DNA from: Butyrivibrio hungatei DSM 14810
Lineage (GTDB): Bacteria; Bacillota; Clostridia; Lachnospirales; Lachnospiraceae
Assembly: GCF_900143205.1 (NCBI RefSeq)
Contig: NZ_FRDH01000003.1
Location: 496,001-560,000, forward strand
Length of the DNA: 64,000 nt
Reading direction: 5' to 3'
The translations under genes and the position numbers were made by a program. The notes beneath the pieces are model-generated. The model made no database searches. It was given only the letters and a program-made list of their open reading frames with translations, and was not told the origin of the DNA. The stretch's first letter is position 1. Every line of letters starts with the position of its first letter. Shown here in pieces: positions 9,679 through 18,795 of this stretch.

Positions 9679-10866
9679 ATGTTTGAACCAGTTTCAGTAG
9701 AAAAATGCAGTTCCTACGAACAGCTCGAAATAAATAAAGCCATTGATAACGCCATTGACGCAATTGGCGGTCTTGGCTTTGTCAAAGAAGGCATGACTAT
9801 CGGCATCAAGGCTAACCTTGTAGCAGCCATGAATCCAGATAAAGCTGTCACTACTCACCCAGCTCTTTTGAAGAGACTCTGTGAGCGCATTGTGGAACTT
9901 GGCGCTAGTGTAATTGTCGGCGATAGTCCAGGAGGTCTTTTCACACCTGCATTTGTAAAAAACGTATACAAGACCTGCGGTCTATATGAGTTAGAAGAGG
10001 CTTTCCCAGGGAAGGTAAAGCTTAATACAAACCTAGAAATAAAAGATGCTGAATTTCCTGAAGCAATCAGCATCAAGACATTTATCTATACTGCATGGCT
10101 TGATGATGTGGACTTTATTATCAATTTTTCCAAGCTCAAGACCCACGCTATGATGGGTATGAGCTGCGCAGTCAAGAACATGTTCGGCACAATTCCAGGC
10201 ACCACCAAGCCTGAGTATCATATGCGTTTCCCTGAAGAGAACGCCTTTGCAAATCTTATGGTGGACCTGAATGAGTATTTTAAACCGGCTTTGTACGTAG
10301 TAGACGCCATCGATGGTATGGAGGGCAATGGACCAACTGCAGGTGAAAAGAGACATATCGGTCTTGTACTTGCATCCAAAAATCCCTATGCCCTTGATAT
10401 GGTCTGTGCTGACATAATAGGTCTTGGAATCAATGATGTTCAGACTATGAAGGCAGCCTATGAAAGAGGTCTTGGTCCTAAGTCTGTAGATGAAGTAGAA
10501 GTTGTAGGTAGTGCTTTACTTCAAGATGTTAAGATCTCAGATTACAAAAAAGCCACCATCCATCAAAGTATCACCTTTGAAGGTGGCAGCACCTTTAACG
10601 CTATAAAAGCTAGTGTTGTAAAATTCCTGTTCTCAACAAAGCCTTTAGTTAAGCCTTCTGAATGTATTGGCTGCAAGAAGTGCTACGAGACCTGCCCAGC
10701 TCACGCTATTACCATGGTTACCAAGAAGGTTAAGGGGAAAGAAGCTCTTTTACCAGAGATTGACAGAAATAAATGTATCAAATGCTTCTGCTGTCAGGAA
10801 TTCTGCCCTAAGGGAGCCATGAAGGTCCATGAAAATCCTATAGGAAAAATGATAAATCGAAAGTGA
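9679..10866 (+). CDS. DUF362 protein with two 4Fe-4S ferredoxin motifs
   Basis: A 395-residue cytosolic iron-sulfur protein. Residues 1-310 form the DUF362 domain (GIKANLV, GDSPGG, NFSKLKTHAMMGMSCAVKNMFG). The C-terminus carries two ferredoxin clusters, CIGCKKCYETCP and CIKCFCCQEFCP, the usual arrangement in Clostridia. AGGAG lies 8 nt before ATG. Proteins of this type are thought to take part in electron transfer, but no reaction is proven for this subfamily. It stands alone, flanked by divergent and convergent genes. Confidence 0.9.
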   Translation: MFEPVSVEKCSSYEQLEINKAIDNAIDAIGGLGFVKEGMTIGIKANLVAAMNPDKAVTTHPALLKRLCERIVELGASVIVGDSPGGLFTPAFVKNVYKTCGLYELEEAFPGKVKLNTNLEIKDAEFPEAISIKTFIYTAWLDDVDFIINFSKLKTHAMMGMSCAVKNMFGTIPGTTKPEYHMRFPEENAFANLMVDLNEYFKPALYVVDAIDGMEGNGPTAGEKRHIGLVLASKNPYALDMVCADIIGLGINDVQTMKAAYERGLGPKSVDEVEVVGSALLQDVKISDYKKATIHQSITFEGGSTFNAIKASVVKFLFSTKPLVKPSECIGCKKCYETCPAHAITMVTKKVKGKEALLPEIDRNKCIKCFCCQEFCPKGAMKVHENPIGKMINRK

Positions 10867-10868
10867 TT

Positions 10869-10907
10869 AATACCGCCAGCTCTAAGTTCATAGAGACTGG
10901 CGGTATT
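10869..10907. terminator. Bidirectional terminator between DUF362 gene and lipid kinase gene
   Basis: A perfect 11-bp stem (AATACCGCCAG at 10869-10879 with CTGGCGGTATT at 10897-10907) lies between convergent genes. Its AT-rich base gives T runs in both directions. Confidence 0.8.
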
Positions 10908-11816
10908 TTATTTAACCATTATTGATACTGCTTTATTTACTACTTCTATTGTGGTTTTCTTAAAGGCTCCGCCAAACTCACCATCTAGTGTCCACTCAAT
11001 CTTTTCATCTGAAACAAGTTTAACATTTTTTACCTGCTTATAAGTAAGATATGGATTGTCTGGCTCTTTGGTTGCTAGAGCAGCAATGATAGCATTGAAC
11101 TCTGCCAGATTCTTTGGCGCTCTTATGAGCAGTAGTTCCATCTGTCCGTCATCCTGCTTGATATCTGTATCTGCAAAGAGTGTCATACCTGCAACTGACG
11201 CTGAATTACTAACTGCTCCAAAGATATAATCTCCCTCTTCCATAAGGCCATCTGCCTCAATCTTCATGTGGCAGCTATATCCTAAACTCTGTGGAATCTC
11301 AGCCATAGCACTGAGTACATAGGCTGCATAGCCAAGTACGTTTTTTAGCTCCTGATCTGTCGCATAGCTTACCTTTGAAAAAGCTCCAAATGCCGCCACA
11401 TAGTTAAAGTAGTGGTCGTTCATCTTACCTACATCGTATGTGTAAGGTCTTCCATTTACTGCAATGTCGATTGCTTTGGATCTAACACTCGGAATACCAA
11501 GTCCTTTTGCAAAGTCGTTGGTACTTCCTGATGGTATATAAGCTAAGATCGGCTTTTCTTTTAACAGCATGATCTGATTCATAACGTGATTGAGAGTTCC
11601 GTCGCCTCCACTGCAAAGGATCATGTCAAGCTGGCCTTCATATTCAGGTATTATGGTCTCAGAGGTAAGGCCACTTCCCGGAAGTATCGGATATACTACT
11701 GGCTCATATCCTCTTTCTGCAAGCTTTGTGACTATTTCCAAAGTATCGTTGCCAGCCTTACCTGTTCCTGATGTTTTGTTTATCAGTACTAATGCTTTTT
11801 TCTTTTTCATTTTCAT
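10908..11816 (-). CDS. YegS/DAGK-family lipid kinase
   Basis: A 302-residue diacylglycerol-kinase catalytic-domain protein. It has the nucleotide-binding SGGDGTLN near residues 69-76 and the family motif SGSTNDFAKGLGIP at about 97-110; a phosphatidylglycerol, diacylglycerol or related lipid is the expected substrate. AAGG lies 4 nt before the ATG. Its ATG overlaps the stop of the upstream glycosyltransferase (ATGA), implying translational coupling, so frameshift switching of that gene could also alter expression of this kinase. Confidence 0.9.
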   Translation of the reverse strand: MKMKKKKALVLINKTSGTGKAGNDTLEIVTKLAERGYEPVVYPILPGSGLTSETIIPEYEGQLDMILCSGGDGTLNHVMNQIMLLKEKPILAYIPSGSTNDFAKGLGIPSVRSKAIDIAVNGRPYTYDVGKMNDHYFNYVAAFGAFSKVSYATDQELKNVLGYAAYVLSAMAEIPQSLGYSCHMKIEADGLMEEGDYIFGAVSNSASVAGMTLFADTDIKQDDGQMELLLIRAPKNLAEFNAIIAALATKEPDNPYLTYKQVKNVKLVSDEKIEWTLDGEFGGAFKKTTIEVVNKAVSIMVK

Positions 11817-13057
11817 ACAACCTTATTATTCATTATTGAATAAATATATTCATATCTATTGCTCCAACTATCATTATCTTTCGCTGTCTGATAGCCATTG
11901 TAAGCAATTGTTTCAAGTTCTTCTTCATTTTCTAGAAGACTTTTTACTTTTCCAGCCATCTGCTCTGGATTTCTTAGATCAAAGTAGATAATGTTCTGTC
12001 CATCCTTATATCTCTCATCAAGATAGTCAGATTCATCTGTAACACATAATGCTCCATTTATCATAGAATCAAAATTTTTTTCGCTACATCCATCCTTAAA
12101 CCATGGAATAAAACATAATGAGATTTTGGATTCTACTACTTTATGAAGTAATTTTTCTGAAGGAATCCTTTCATGAATAACGATATTATCTGAAAATGGC
12201 ATATTGCTATCTTCCCATCCATCGCCATATACTTCTACATGTATCCCCTCATTATCAAGCGCGTGCATTGCTTGAAGCTGAAATCTTCTTCGAACACAAT
12301 GCTCTATATCATGGGATGCAGTCCTATACACATCCAGTAATTCCAGTTCTGTCGCATGGATATTATTTGAGAGAAAAAACTCATTTATTACATATTCCGT
12401 GGTTTGTCGTGGATCTGATAAAAGCTGACTGATGCAGAAAGAATAAAACTCTTTTTCTCTACCAAAAATAACTGAAGGAACTGAAAAGCTTGAAATCTCT
12501 TCCTTGCAATTTCCCATATATATTACGTCATTTTTTCTTTTGGCCATCGGTATCTGTAACTCAACCTCTTCTCCTCCTTGCGGAACAAAGAATACTCTCG
12601 ATACCTTTGAATAAAATATCTCACAGAAACCCACATGATTTCGGTCACAGCAAATTACACTCAATTCGCATTTAGGCTCAAACAATTCATCAAAGTAATA
12701 CCTGGGATGATCAACTAAATATGTATAAACTGGAATGTTATTCTTCTTCCAAACATTTTCACCATTTTCAGATAAACTTATCCCAATATCATTGTAAGTA
12801 AACATTACACAGCCCTGTTGTCTGATATAGTCATCAAACTCTTTGCAACTATAGGACTCTGAATTTCTCGTGTCTACTATATAGAAATCAACTCCTATTG
12901 ACTTTAAGTAATCAATAAATCTATCAATCTTAAAATCTAGTTCATGATATCTTCCTTTAAATAAGATTATGTGCTGTGCTGTGCTGTGCTGTGCTGTGCT
13001 GTGCTGTGCTGTGCTGTGCTGTGCTGTGCTGTTAAGAATTGTGTTCTTCTTACACAT
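11813..13057 (-). CDS. Glycosyltransferase, CgeB-like, with N-terminal pentanucleotide repeat (phase-variable)
   Basis: About 414 residues. The C-terminal part resembles CgeB/Glyco_trans_1_2 proteins: a VYGDGW segment, the nucleotide-sugar-site pattern EKNFDSMINGALCVTDES, and a C-terminal helix with SWSNRYEYI. The N-terminus has four copies of the peptide STAQH encoded by a GTGCT/AGCAC repeat. ATG 13057 is chosen (AAAGG 10 nt upstream); a TTG at 13066 is too close to the ribosome site. It starts 5 nt after folA stops and overlaps the lipid kinase by 4 nt. The acceptor is unknown. The present copy number is in frame (ON). Confidence 0.8.
   Translation of the reverse strand: MCKKNTILNSTAQHSTAQHSTAQHSTAQHIILFKGRYHELDFKIDRFIDYLKSIGVDFYIVDTRNSESYSCKEFDDYIRQQGCVMFTYNDIGISLSENGENVWKKNNIPVYTYLVDHPRYYFDELFEPKCELSVICCDRNHVGFCEIFYSKVSRVFFVPQGGEEVELQIPMAKRKNDVIYMGNCKEEISSFSVPSVIFGREKEFYSFCISQLLSDPRQTTEYVINEFFLSNNIHATELELLDVYRTASHDIEHCVRRRFQLQAMHALDNEGIHVEVYGDGWEDSNMPFSDNIVIHERIPSEKLLHKVVESKISLCFIPWFKDGCSEKNFDSMINGALCVTDESDYLDERYKDGQNIIYFDLRNPEQMAGKVKSLLENEEELETIAYNGYQTAKDNDSWSNRYEYIYSIMNNKVV
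12970..13032. repeat. Pentanucleotide simple sequence repeat, 12.6 copies of GTGCT
   Basis: An uninterrupted array of the 5-mer GTGCT (AGCAC on the coding strand), 63 nt long, lies inside the first 30 codons of the glycosyltransferase. Five is not a multiple of three, so gain or loss of one unit shifts the frame. By reading the downstream sequence, both other frames reach TAA within a few codons after the array. This is the structure of a slipped-strand contingency locus. Confidence 0.95.
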
Positions 13058-13062
13058 AGACG

Positions 13063-13572
13063 TCAAGCCTTTCTTAATAATTTTCCTTTTCGCTTATAAG
13101 TCCTATATGTATAAGTAATATCAAAGTAAACCTGCTCTTCACTCTCATCAACGAGTTCCCACTCAGGGTTCTTATCAAGATTTGGGAAGTAAGCATCTGC
13201 TTCATATTCCTTGTCGATCATTGTAACGATTGCTGTATCGCACAGATCAAGGAAATCCGCGTATACTCTCTCTCCTCCGATGATGAATACATCATTGGTA
13301 TCAAGATCTTCAACAAGGCTTAATAATTCTTCTCTGCTGTGGGCTACGGCTGCATCTTTTACCTTGTAGTCTTCTCTTGTTGAGAGAATGATATTATCTC
13401 TTCCTGGAAGAACAACCTGTCTAGGGAAAGTTTCAAGAGTCTTTCTTCCATAAACGATTGTCTTGCCCATTGTAATATTTCTAAAGTTCTTTTGGTCAGC
13501 AGGAATGCTTACAAGAAGCTGTCCTTTGTTACCAATTGCCCAATTGCTGTCTACTGCTACGATTGCCTGCAT
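13063..13572 (-). CDS. folA: Dihydrofolate reductase
   Basis: About 169 residues. It reduces dihydrofolate to tetrahydrofolate, closing the cycle opened by thymidylate synthase just upstream. Motifs: MQAIVAVDSNWAIGNKG at the N-terminus, IPADQKNFRNITMGKTIVYGRKTLE (cofactor loop), and FIIGGERVYADFL. An open frame extends upstream to 13644, but AGGAGG lies 5 nt before ATG 13572 and the family N-terminus begins there. The Trp usual in LLWHLP is absent (LLVSIP), as in other Clostridial enzymes I recall. Confidence 0.95.
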   Translation of the reverse strand: MQAIVAVDSNWAIGNKGQLLVSIPADQKNFRNITMGKTIVYGRKTLETFPRQVVLPGRDNIILSTREDYKVKDAAVAHSREELLSLVEDLDTNDVFIIGGERVYADFLDLCDTAIVTMIDKEYEADAYFPNLDKNPEWELVDESEEQVYFDITYTYRTYKRKGKLLRKA

Positions 13573-13649
13573 AAAATCCTCCTGTGTACTGATTATTAGC
13601 GATATCAGGATTTCTTCGCCTTGCTCTCGAAATCCTGCAGACATTTCAT

Positions 13650-13685
13650 AAACACATTGCTTTGTGCAAGCACAGCAATGTGTTT
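13650..13685 (-). terminator. Hairpin between thyA and folA
   Basis: AAACACATTGC (13650-13660) plus TGTGC (13663-13667) pair with GCACA and GCAATGTGTTT (13670-13685) with a 2-nt bulge. Only a short T stretch follows on the minus strand, so it may be a weak terminator or attenuator between thyA and folA rather than a full stop. Confidence 0.45.
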
Positions 13686-13703
13686 ACTCATTCCTTATAT
13701 CGC

Positions 13704-14555
13704 TCAAATGGCGATTGGAATATCTTTAAACTGTTCTCCAGCGACTTCATAGCCCTCAAGTGAAACGTCATCACGAGTGAACTTGTAGAAGTCCTTAACA
13801 TCTGGATTTAAATGGAACTTAGGTGCTGGGAGAGGCTTTCTCTCAATAAGTTCCTTAATAAGTGGCACATGTCTGTCATAGATGTGAGCATCAGCAATTA
13901 CATGCACAAGCTCACCAACATTCATATCACAAGCCTGCGCAAGCATATGCACAAGGACTGCGTACTGTACTACATTCCAGTTGTTGGCTGCCAGAACGTC
14001 CTGTGATCTCTGGTTTAATACTGCGTTAAGTGTAAGTCTGTCCTCGCCTTTTTTCTGTGTAACATTGTAAGTTACGCTGTATGCGCAAGGATAAAGATTC
14101 ATCTCATGAAGATCACTAAATACATAAGTATTTGTCATGATACGTCTGCTAAATGGGTTGTTCTTAAGGTCATAGATAACTCTGTCCATCTGGTCGAACT
14201 CGCCCTCTTTATAGATGCTCTTTTGACCAATCTGATAACCATAAGCCTTACCAATTGAACCTGTCTCATCAGCCCACTCATCCCAGATATGGCTGTGAAG
14301 GTCATGGATATTATTACTCTTTTGCTGATAGATCCAAAGGACCTCATCAGTTGCGCTCTTAAGGGCAGTCTTTCTAAGAGTCATGATTGGGAACTCTTTT
14401 GACAGATCATATCTGTTGACTACGCCGAATTTCTTAATGGTATAAGCCGGCGTTCCGTCAGGCCAGTGTGGTCTTACTTTTTCCCCTTCTGTTGATGTTC
14501 CATTTTCTAAGATATCTTTACACATGTCGATAAAGATCTCGTCTGCTCTACTCAT
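13704..14555 (-). CDS. thyA: Thymidylate synthase (ThyA type)
   Basis: About 283 residues. It methylates dUMP to dTMP using methylenetetrahydrofolate. The catalytic Cys is in LYPCAYS; further family segments are NPFSRRIM, LNAVLNQRSQDVLAANNWNVVQYA and HIYDRHV. GGGAGGAG sits 6 nt before ATG 14555; an upstream in-frame ATG at 14588 lacks a site and overlaps the preceding gene. The residue after the active Cys is Ala, as in some Bacillus-type enzymes. Grouping with folA is a functional folate/dTMP unit. Confidence 0.95.
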   Translation of the reverse strand: MSRADEIFIDMCKDILENGTSTEGEKVRPHWPDGTPAYTIKKFGVVNRYDLSKEFPIMTLRKTALKSATDEVLWIYQQKSNNIHDLHSHIWDEWADETGSIGKAYGYQIGQKSIYKEGEFDQMDRVIYDLKNNPFSRRIMTNTYVFSDLHEMNLYPCAYSVTYNVTQKKGEDRLTLNAVLNQRSQDVLAANNWNVVQYAVLVHMLAQACDMNVGELVHVIADAHIYDRHVPLIKELIERKPLPAPKFHLNPDVKDFYKFTRDDVSLEGYEVAGEQFKDIPIAI

Positions 14556-14568
14556 GTTTGCTCCTCCC

Positions 14569-16173
14569 TTATTTGCTCCACTTGTCACAGAGTGAATTGA
14601 TCTGATCGGCGAATTTTGCCTTGTCTTTATTGGTCATGCCCTCGCTCCTTGCGATGATGCCCATGAGTCTTGCACCTGCTGCCTTAAGTCTTGCATAAAC
14701 GTCAGATACAAGAGCTGATTCTTTCTTCTTAATAGGAATCGGCTTACCTTCAACCAGGATGTTTCCTGATATAAGGTCAACTTCAGTTCCGCTATATGGT
14801 GCGTAGGTATCGTATCCATGCTCTTTTCTAAGATACTCCGCAAAAGAGGTACAAACACTATCTTCACCATGAACAATAAATACCTTTTTTGGTCTCTTAG
14901 TGGTAAAGCCATCTATCCACTCGACAAGTCCGTTTTTATCAGCATGTCCTGATAATCCCTCAAGCTTGCAGATATCTGCCTTAACATCGATAGTCTCGCC
15001 AAAGAGCTTGACCTGCTCTGCTCCATCTATGATTGCTCGTCCTGTGGTACCGATCGACTGATATCCTACAAAAAGGATCGTGCAGTCTTCTCTCCAAAGA
15101 TTGTGTTTTAAATGATGTCTGATCCTACCAGCTTCGCACATGCCCGAAGCTGAGATGATCACCTTTGGCTCAGGATCTTCGTTTATGGCTCTTGATTCTT
15201 CTGTAGTAATAGCCAGGTTAAGTCCCGGGAAAGTTATTGGATTTATGTGGTTCTTAACAAGCTCCATGGCTTCTTCATCGTAGCAGTCTGATTGATTAGC
15301 TCTGAATATTTCAGTTGCTTCAACAGCAAGGGGACTATCTACGAACACAGGGAAGTTTGGTAGTGACTTTACAAGGCCATCTTTTTTGATCTTTCTTATA
15401 AAGTACAGCATCTCCTGAGTCCTTCCTACTGCAAAAGAAGGAATGACCACGTTTCCGCCTCTTTTAAAAGTTCTCTCCAGGATTTCCGCCAACTCTTTTA
15501 TATAATCAGGTCTTGTCTCGCTATGAAGCCTATCTCCGTAGGTTGACTCCATGACTACATAGTCAGCATCTGGAGTCTTCTGAGGATCTCTAATTAGTGG
15601 CTGATGCTTGTTTCCTATATCTCCAGAAAAAACGATCTTCTTTGTGACATTCTTTTCAGTGAGCCAAACTTCTATGCTGGCTGAACCTAATAGATGTCCT
15701 ATATCAGTAAAGCGTATCTTGACGCCTTCGCAGATCTCTATTTCTTTATTGTACTCACATGGAATGAAGCTCTTTATGGTCTTCTCAGCATCTTCCATGG
15801 TATAGGAAGGCTCCATAAGATCTAAGTCCTTAGTTCTTTTGGCCTTTCTGTTGCGCCACTCAGCTTCCTGCATCTGAATATGCGCGCAGTCTCTAAGCAT
15901 GATATCGCAGAGATCTACCGTAGCTTCTGTTGCATATATCTTGCCTCTAAAGCCCTTAGCATATAGAAGTGGAAGATTTCCTGAGTGATCCACATGAGCA
16001 TGTGTCAGGAAAACATAATCTATTTCTGGCGCTGACACTGGAAGTGGAACGTTTTCAAAATAGTCCTTGCCCTGCTCCATTCCGTAGTCAACTAAAATGT
16101 TCTTGCCGCATGCCTCAATAAAATGGCAACTGCCTGTAACTTCATGATCTGCCCCAATAAATTTCAGTCTCAT
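14569..16173 (-). CDS. Beta-CASP metallo-beta-lactamase-fold RNase
   Basis: A 534-residue nuclease-like protein. The metallo-beta-lactamase zinc motif THAHVDHSG is near residues 57-65, followed by SGDIG and the beta-CASP motifs: ESTYGDR, SFAVGRTQE, ISASGMCEAGRIRHHL and SGHAD. The family (CPSF73/YSH1 relatives) comprises RNA endo- and exonucleases. GAGGTGA lies 7 nt before ATG. The gene ends 13 nt before thyA and appears to open the thyA-folA-glycosyltransferase-kinase operon. The RNA substrate is unknown. Confidence 0.9.
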   Translation of the reverse strand: MRLKFIGADHEVTGSCHFIEACGKNILVDYGMEQGKDYFENVPLPVSAPEIDYVFLTHAHVDHSGNLPLLYAKGFRGKIYATEATVDLCDIMLRDCAHIQMQEAEWRNRKAKRTKDLDLMEPSYTMEDAEKTIKSFIPCEYNKEIEICEGVKIRFTDIGHLLGSASIEVWLTEKNVTKKIVFSGDIGNKHQPLIRDPQKTPDADYVVMESTYGDRLHSETRPDYIKELAEILERTFKRGGNVVIPSFAVGRTQEMLYFIRKIKKDGLVKSLPNFPVFVDSPLAVEATEIFRANQSDCYDEEAMELVKNHINPITFPGLNLAITTEESRAINEDPEPKVIISASGMCEAGRIRHHLKHNLWREDCTILFVGYQSIGTTGRAIIDGAEQVKLFGETIDVKADICKLEGLSGHADKNGLVEWIDGFTTKRPKKVFIVHGEDSVCTSFAEYLRKEHGYDTYAPYSGTEVDLISGNILVEGKPIPIKKKESALVSDVYARLKAAGARLMGIIARSEGMTNKDKAKFADQINSLCDKWSK

Positions 16174-16274
16174 ATTTTTGTCACCTCATGCTTCTAAGTA
16201 TACCATATCTTGTATTATATAGCAGGTTAGAATACTATAAAATCCATTTTAAAATCGCGGGGAAATAATAGAAA

Positions 16275-16304
16275 TTGGCATTTTCTATGGATATTTGGTA
16301 CAAT
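16275..16304 (+). promoter_or_regulatory. Predicted promoter of the DUF3048 lipoprotein gene
   Basis: TTGGCA (16275-16280), an 18-nt spacer and TACAAT (16299-16304) lie about 37 nt before the start codon. Confidence 0.55.
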
Positions 16305-16340
16305 AGTTACTGATTTGATTTTATAAGGGAGATTATTTTT

Positions 16341-17489
16341 ATGTTTAATAAAACACACGGAAAAAAAGCCCTTGCTGCACTTCTTAGCATGACTATGATT
16401 CTTTCAGTTGCAGCTTGTGGTAAGACAGACGGTAATACAAATGATGGCGCTCAGTCCGAAGTTTCTTACGAAAAGCTTGAAGCTAATGACGCAGCTACAG
16501 AGAGCACTACAGCAGAAGCAGTTTCTGCTGATGAAGCTTATGTTCTTCCAGATGACATGTACTACAGCGAGCTTACTGGTGAGCCTATCAGCAAAGATAT
16601 CCAGGATCAGCGTCCTATCGCTGCAATGGTAGATAACGAGATTACAGCTCTTCCACACTATGGTACAGCTCAGGCAGACGTAGTATACGAGCTTATGAAC
16701 AGCACCAAGAATGACCGTATCACAAGACTTATGTGCGTCGTTAAGGATTGGAACAATGTAGAGCAGCTCGGAAGTATCCGTAGTACACGTCCTACAAACA
16801 TCCTTCTTGCTTCAGAATGGAACGCAATTCTTTGCCACGATGGTGGCCCATACCACAACGATGCTTACTTCGCAAAAGATTGGGCTAAGGACCATCTTTC
16901 AGGAGTATTCTCAAGAGTAAACAATGGTAAGAAGAGAGAGTTTACAGAGTACATCTTAAGCGGCGATATGAATTCTCAGATTGAGAAGTATAATATCTCA
17001 GCTACTTACAATGAGTTTGCTAATGAAGGTTCACACTTCAACTTCGTACCTTATGGAACTGAAATTAACCTCGATGAGAAGTATGACAGATCATACACAG
17101 CAAATAAGGTTTCTCTTCCTTTCAAGCACAACGGTTCAACTCTTACATACAACGCTGAAACAGGCATGTATGAGTACTCAGAATATGGCGAGCCTCACGA
17201 AGACGAAGATTCAGGTGAAGTTCTTGCATTCAAGAACGTAATCCTTCAGAAATGTACTTTCACTCAGCTTGATGAAAACGGTTACCTCATCTACAACTGT
17301 ATTGGTTCAGGTGAGAATGCTTGGTACCTCACAAATGGTGTAGCTAAGGATATCACATGGGTTAAGTCAAGCGAGACTGCTGTAACAAAGTTCTACGATG
17401 AGAACGGTGAGGAGCTTCAGATCAACACTGGTAAAACTTACATCGCTCTTATCCCTGATGACACTTGGGATAAAGTAATCTTCGAATAA
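16341..17489 (+). CDS. DUF3048 (YerB-like) lipoprotein
   Basis: A 382-residue lipoprotein. The signal peptide ends in a lipobox LSVAAC with Cys about residue 26, followed by a Ser/Thr/Glu-rich linker. DUF3048 N-terminal motifs follow: RPIAAMVDNE, QADVVYELM, TRLMCVV, GSIRSTRPTNILLA. The C-terminal domain reads KNVILQ then DDTWDKVIFE. AAGGGAG lies 9 nt before ATG. It faces outside the membrane; function is unknown. TraX follows after 15 nt and is probably co-transcribed. Confidence 0.9.
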   Translation: MFNKTHGKKALAALLSMTMILSVAACGKTDGNTNDGAQSEVSYEKLEANDAATESTTAEAVSADEAYVLPDDMYYSELTGEPISKDIQDQRPIAAMVDNEITALPHYGTAQADVVYELMNSTKNDRITRLMCVVKDWNNVEQLGSIRSTRPTNILLASEWNAILCHDGGPYHNDAYFAKDWAKDHLSGVFSRVNNGKKREFTEYILSGDMNSQIEKYNISATYNEFANEGSHFNFVPYGTEINLDEKYDRSYTANKVSLPFKHNGSTLTYNAETGMYEYSEYGEPHEDEDSGEVLAFKNVILQKCTFTQLDENGYLIYNCIGSGENAWYLTNGVAKDITWVKSSETAVTKFYDENGEELQINTGKTYIALIPDDTWDKVIFE

Positions 17490-17504
17490 TACGAGGTCAA
17501 ACAA

Positions 17505-18260
17505 ATGCCTATAGATCTTAAACCTTATCGCAAAATTAATGGCAATGTTTTAAAGATTATCGCTTGTATTACGATGCTCATTGATCACATAGGCGCAGCT
17601 ATCATTATTCCAGTTAATCAGGCAGGTCTTATTCCTGACCATGAAACATTTGAAAAGATCAAAACTATATACAAAGCATGCAGATGGATTGGAAGGTCTG
17701 CCTTCCCCATCTTCTGCTTCCTTCTTGTAGAAGGTTTCATTCATACAAAAAGCAGACTAAGATACGCTCTTAGTCTGCTTTGTTTTGCTCTTCTATCTGA
17801 ACTTCCTTATGACTACGCATTTGACACAGGATCTGATCAGTGTAACGTAATGTGGACTTTATTCATTGCATTTATTACGCTGTGGGGAATTGAATTTATC
17901 AAGAAATGGTTAGAAGATAAGAAACTTCCAACAGTCTTGTACTATATGTTGTCTGGAATCTTGATGATACCTGCAATTCTATTAGCAGAATACATTCATT
18001 GTGACTACCGCGGCTATGGAATTGCTTTGGTGATCATCTTCTATTTCCTACGACCATTTGATTATGTGAATCTCATAGCAGGATTTCTCTTTATCTCACT
18101 CATGCCAAATGAATCCCATGCTTTCCCGGCATTTATTCTGATGGCATTCTATAGCGGTTTACAGGGTAAGAAACTTGGCAATCTCAAGTATCTTTTCTAC
18201 GCATATTATCCTGTGCATCTGACGATACTGTATCTGATAAGATATGCGCTGTGTAATTAG
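17505..18260 (+). CDS. TraX-family integral membrane protein
   Basis: A 251-residue membrane protein with about 7-8 hydrophobic helices. The N-terminal signature GNVLKIIACITMLIDHIGA and the FPIFCFLLVEGF segment are typical of TraX, known in F plasmids as the pilin acetylase. In Firmicutes, chromosomal TraX homologues are presumed membrane acyltransferases with unknown substrates. GAGG lies 9 nt before ATG. No conjugation gene is nearby, so a pilin role is unlikely here. A large hairpin follows the stop. Confidence 0.85.
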   Translation: MPIDLKPYRKINGNVLKIIACITMLIDHIGAAIIIPVNQAGLIPDHETFEKIKTIYKACRWIGRSAFPIFCFLLVEGFIHTKSRLRYALSLLCFALLSELPYDYAFDTGSDQCNVMWTLFIAFITLWGIEFIKKWLEDKKLPTVLYYMLSGILMIPAILLAEYIHCDYRGYGIALVIIFYFLRPFDYVNLIAGFLFISLMPNESHAFPAFILMAFYSGLQGKKLGNLKYLFYAYYPVHLTILYLIRYALCN

Positions 18261-18304
18261 TTTGTGGAGGAACCAGCGACAACGGAAAGTGTTTTCAGGC
18301 AGGT

Positions 18305-18432
18305 CCTTGCTCGGCGGGAACTACTGTATTAGAAATAAAAGGCTTGTAAACTCTGCGGCATACGCACTGCTTCGCAGCTACGGAGTTGACAAGCCTTTTC
18401 TTTCTAATGCTAAGTAGTTAAGCCGAGCAAGG
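18305..18432. repeat. Long branched imperfect palindrome E1
   Basis: A 128-nt hairpin: CCTTGCTCGGC (18305-18315) pairs with GCCGAGCAAGG (18422-18432). Nested arms then pair successively: AACTACT/AGTAGTT, ATTAGAAA/TTTCTAAT, AAAAGGCTTGT/ACAAGCCTTTT and AACTC/GAGTT. The tip holds two small hairpins (GCG-GCATA-CGC and CTGC-TTC-GCAG), giving a Y shape. It begins 44 nt after traX stops. Its inner T-rich arm could terminate traX, but it is far longer than a terminator. Confidence 0.8.
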
Positions 18433-18507
18433 AGAGGTGAGCGTCACGCCGCCACGGGGTAAGGAAAGGGCATTGACACGCCTAAACGCACTCTCTCCCT
18501 GCAAATT

Positions 18508-18766
18508 TTACCTGCATTTTCTCTTTTACTTAGCTTGCAGGTAATATTCTCAGCCTTCCGGCTCTCTCCACCCGCAAATCTTTACCTGCATTCACTCTTT
18601 TCCTTAGCTTGCAGGTAACTTTCTCAGCCTTCCGGCTCTATCCACCCGCAAATCTTTACCTGCATTTACTCTTTTCCCTAGCTTGCAGGTAACTTTCTCG
18701 GCATCCAGGCTACATCCACCCGCAAATCTTTACCTGCATTTACTCTTTTCCCTAGCTTGCAGGTAA
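18508..18766. repeat. Array A: four inverted-repeat units, 74-nt period, arms TTACCTGCA/TGCAGGTAA
   Basis: Left arms start at 18508, 18582, 18656 and 18730; right arms start at 18536, 18610, 18684 and 18758. Every arm pair is 28 nt apart with a 19-nt T-rich loop, every spacer is 37 nt and the period is exactly 74 nt. The spacers are similar to each other, so recent duplication contributed here. The whole gap 18261-18996 has no convincing gene: it holds palindrome E1, this array, palindrome E2 and a terminator. The same arms and spacing recur at 39.6 kb. Confidence 0.95.
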
Positions 18767-18795
18767 CAGAGCCTCGCCGCCAAGGCACTCCTACT

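Noticed and set aside
13058..13066. TTG start for the glycosyltransferase
   Set aside because: The ribosome site is 1 nt away from the TTG; ATG 13057 has workable spacing.
18508..18766. CRISPR-like regular repeats
   Set aside because: Unit and spacer are each 37 nt, but the spacers within an array are similar copies, the repeat is only two short arms, and no cas genes are present.
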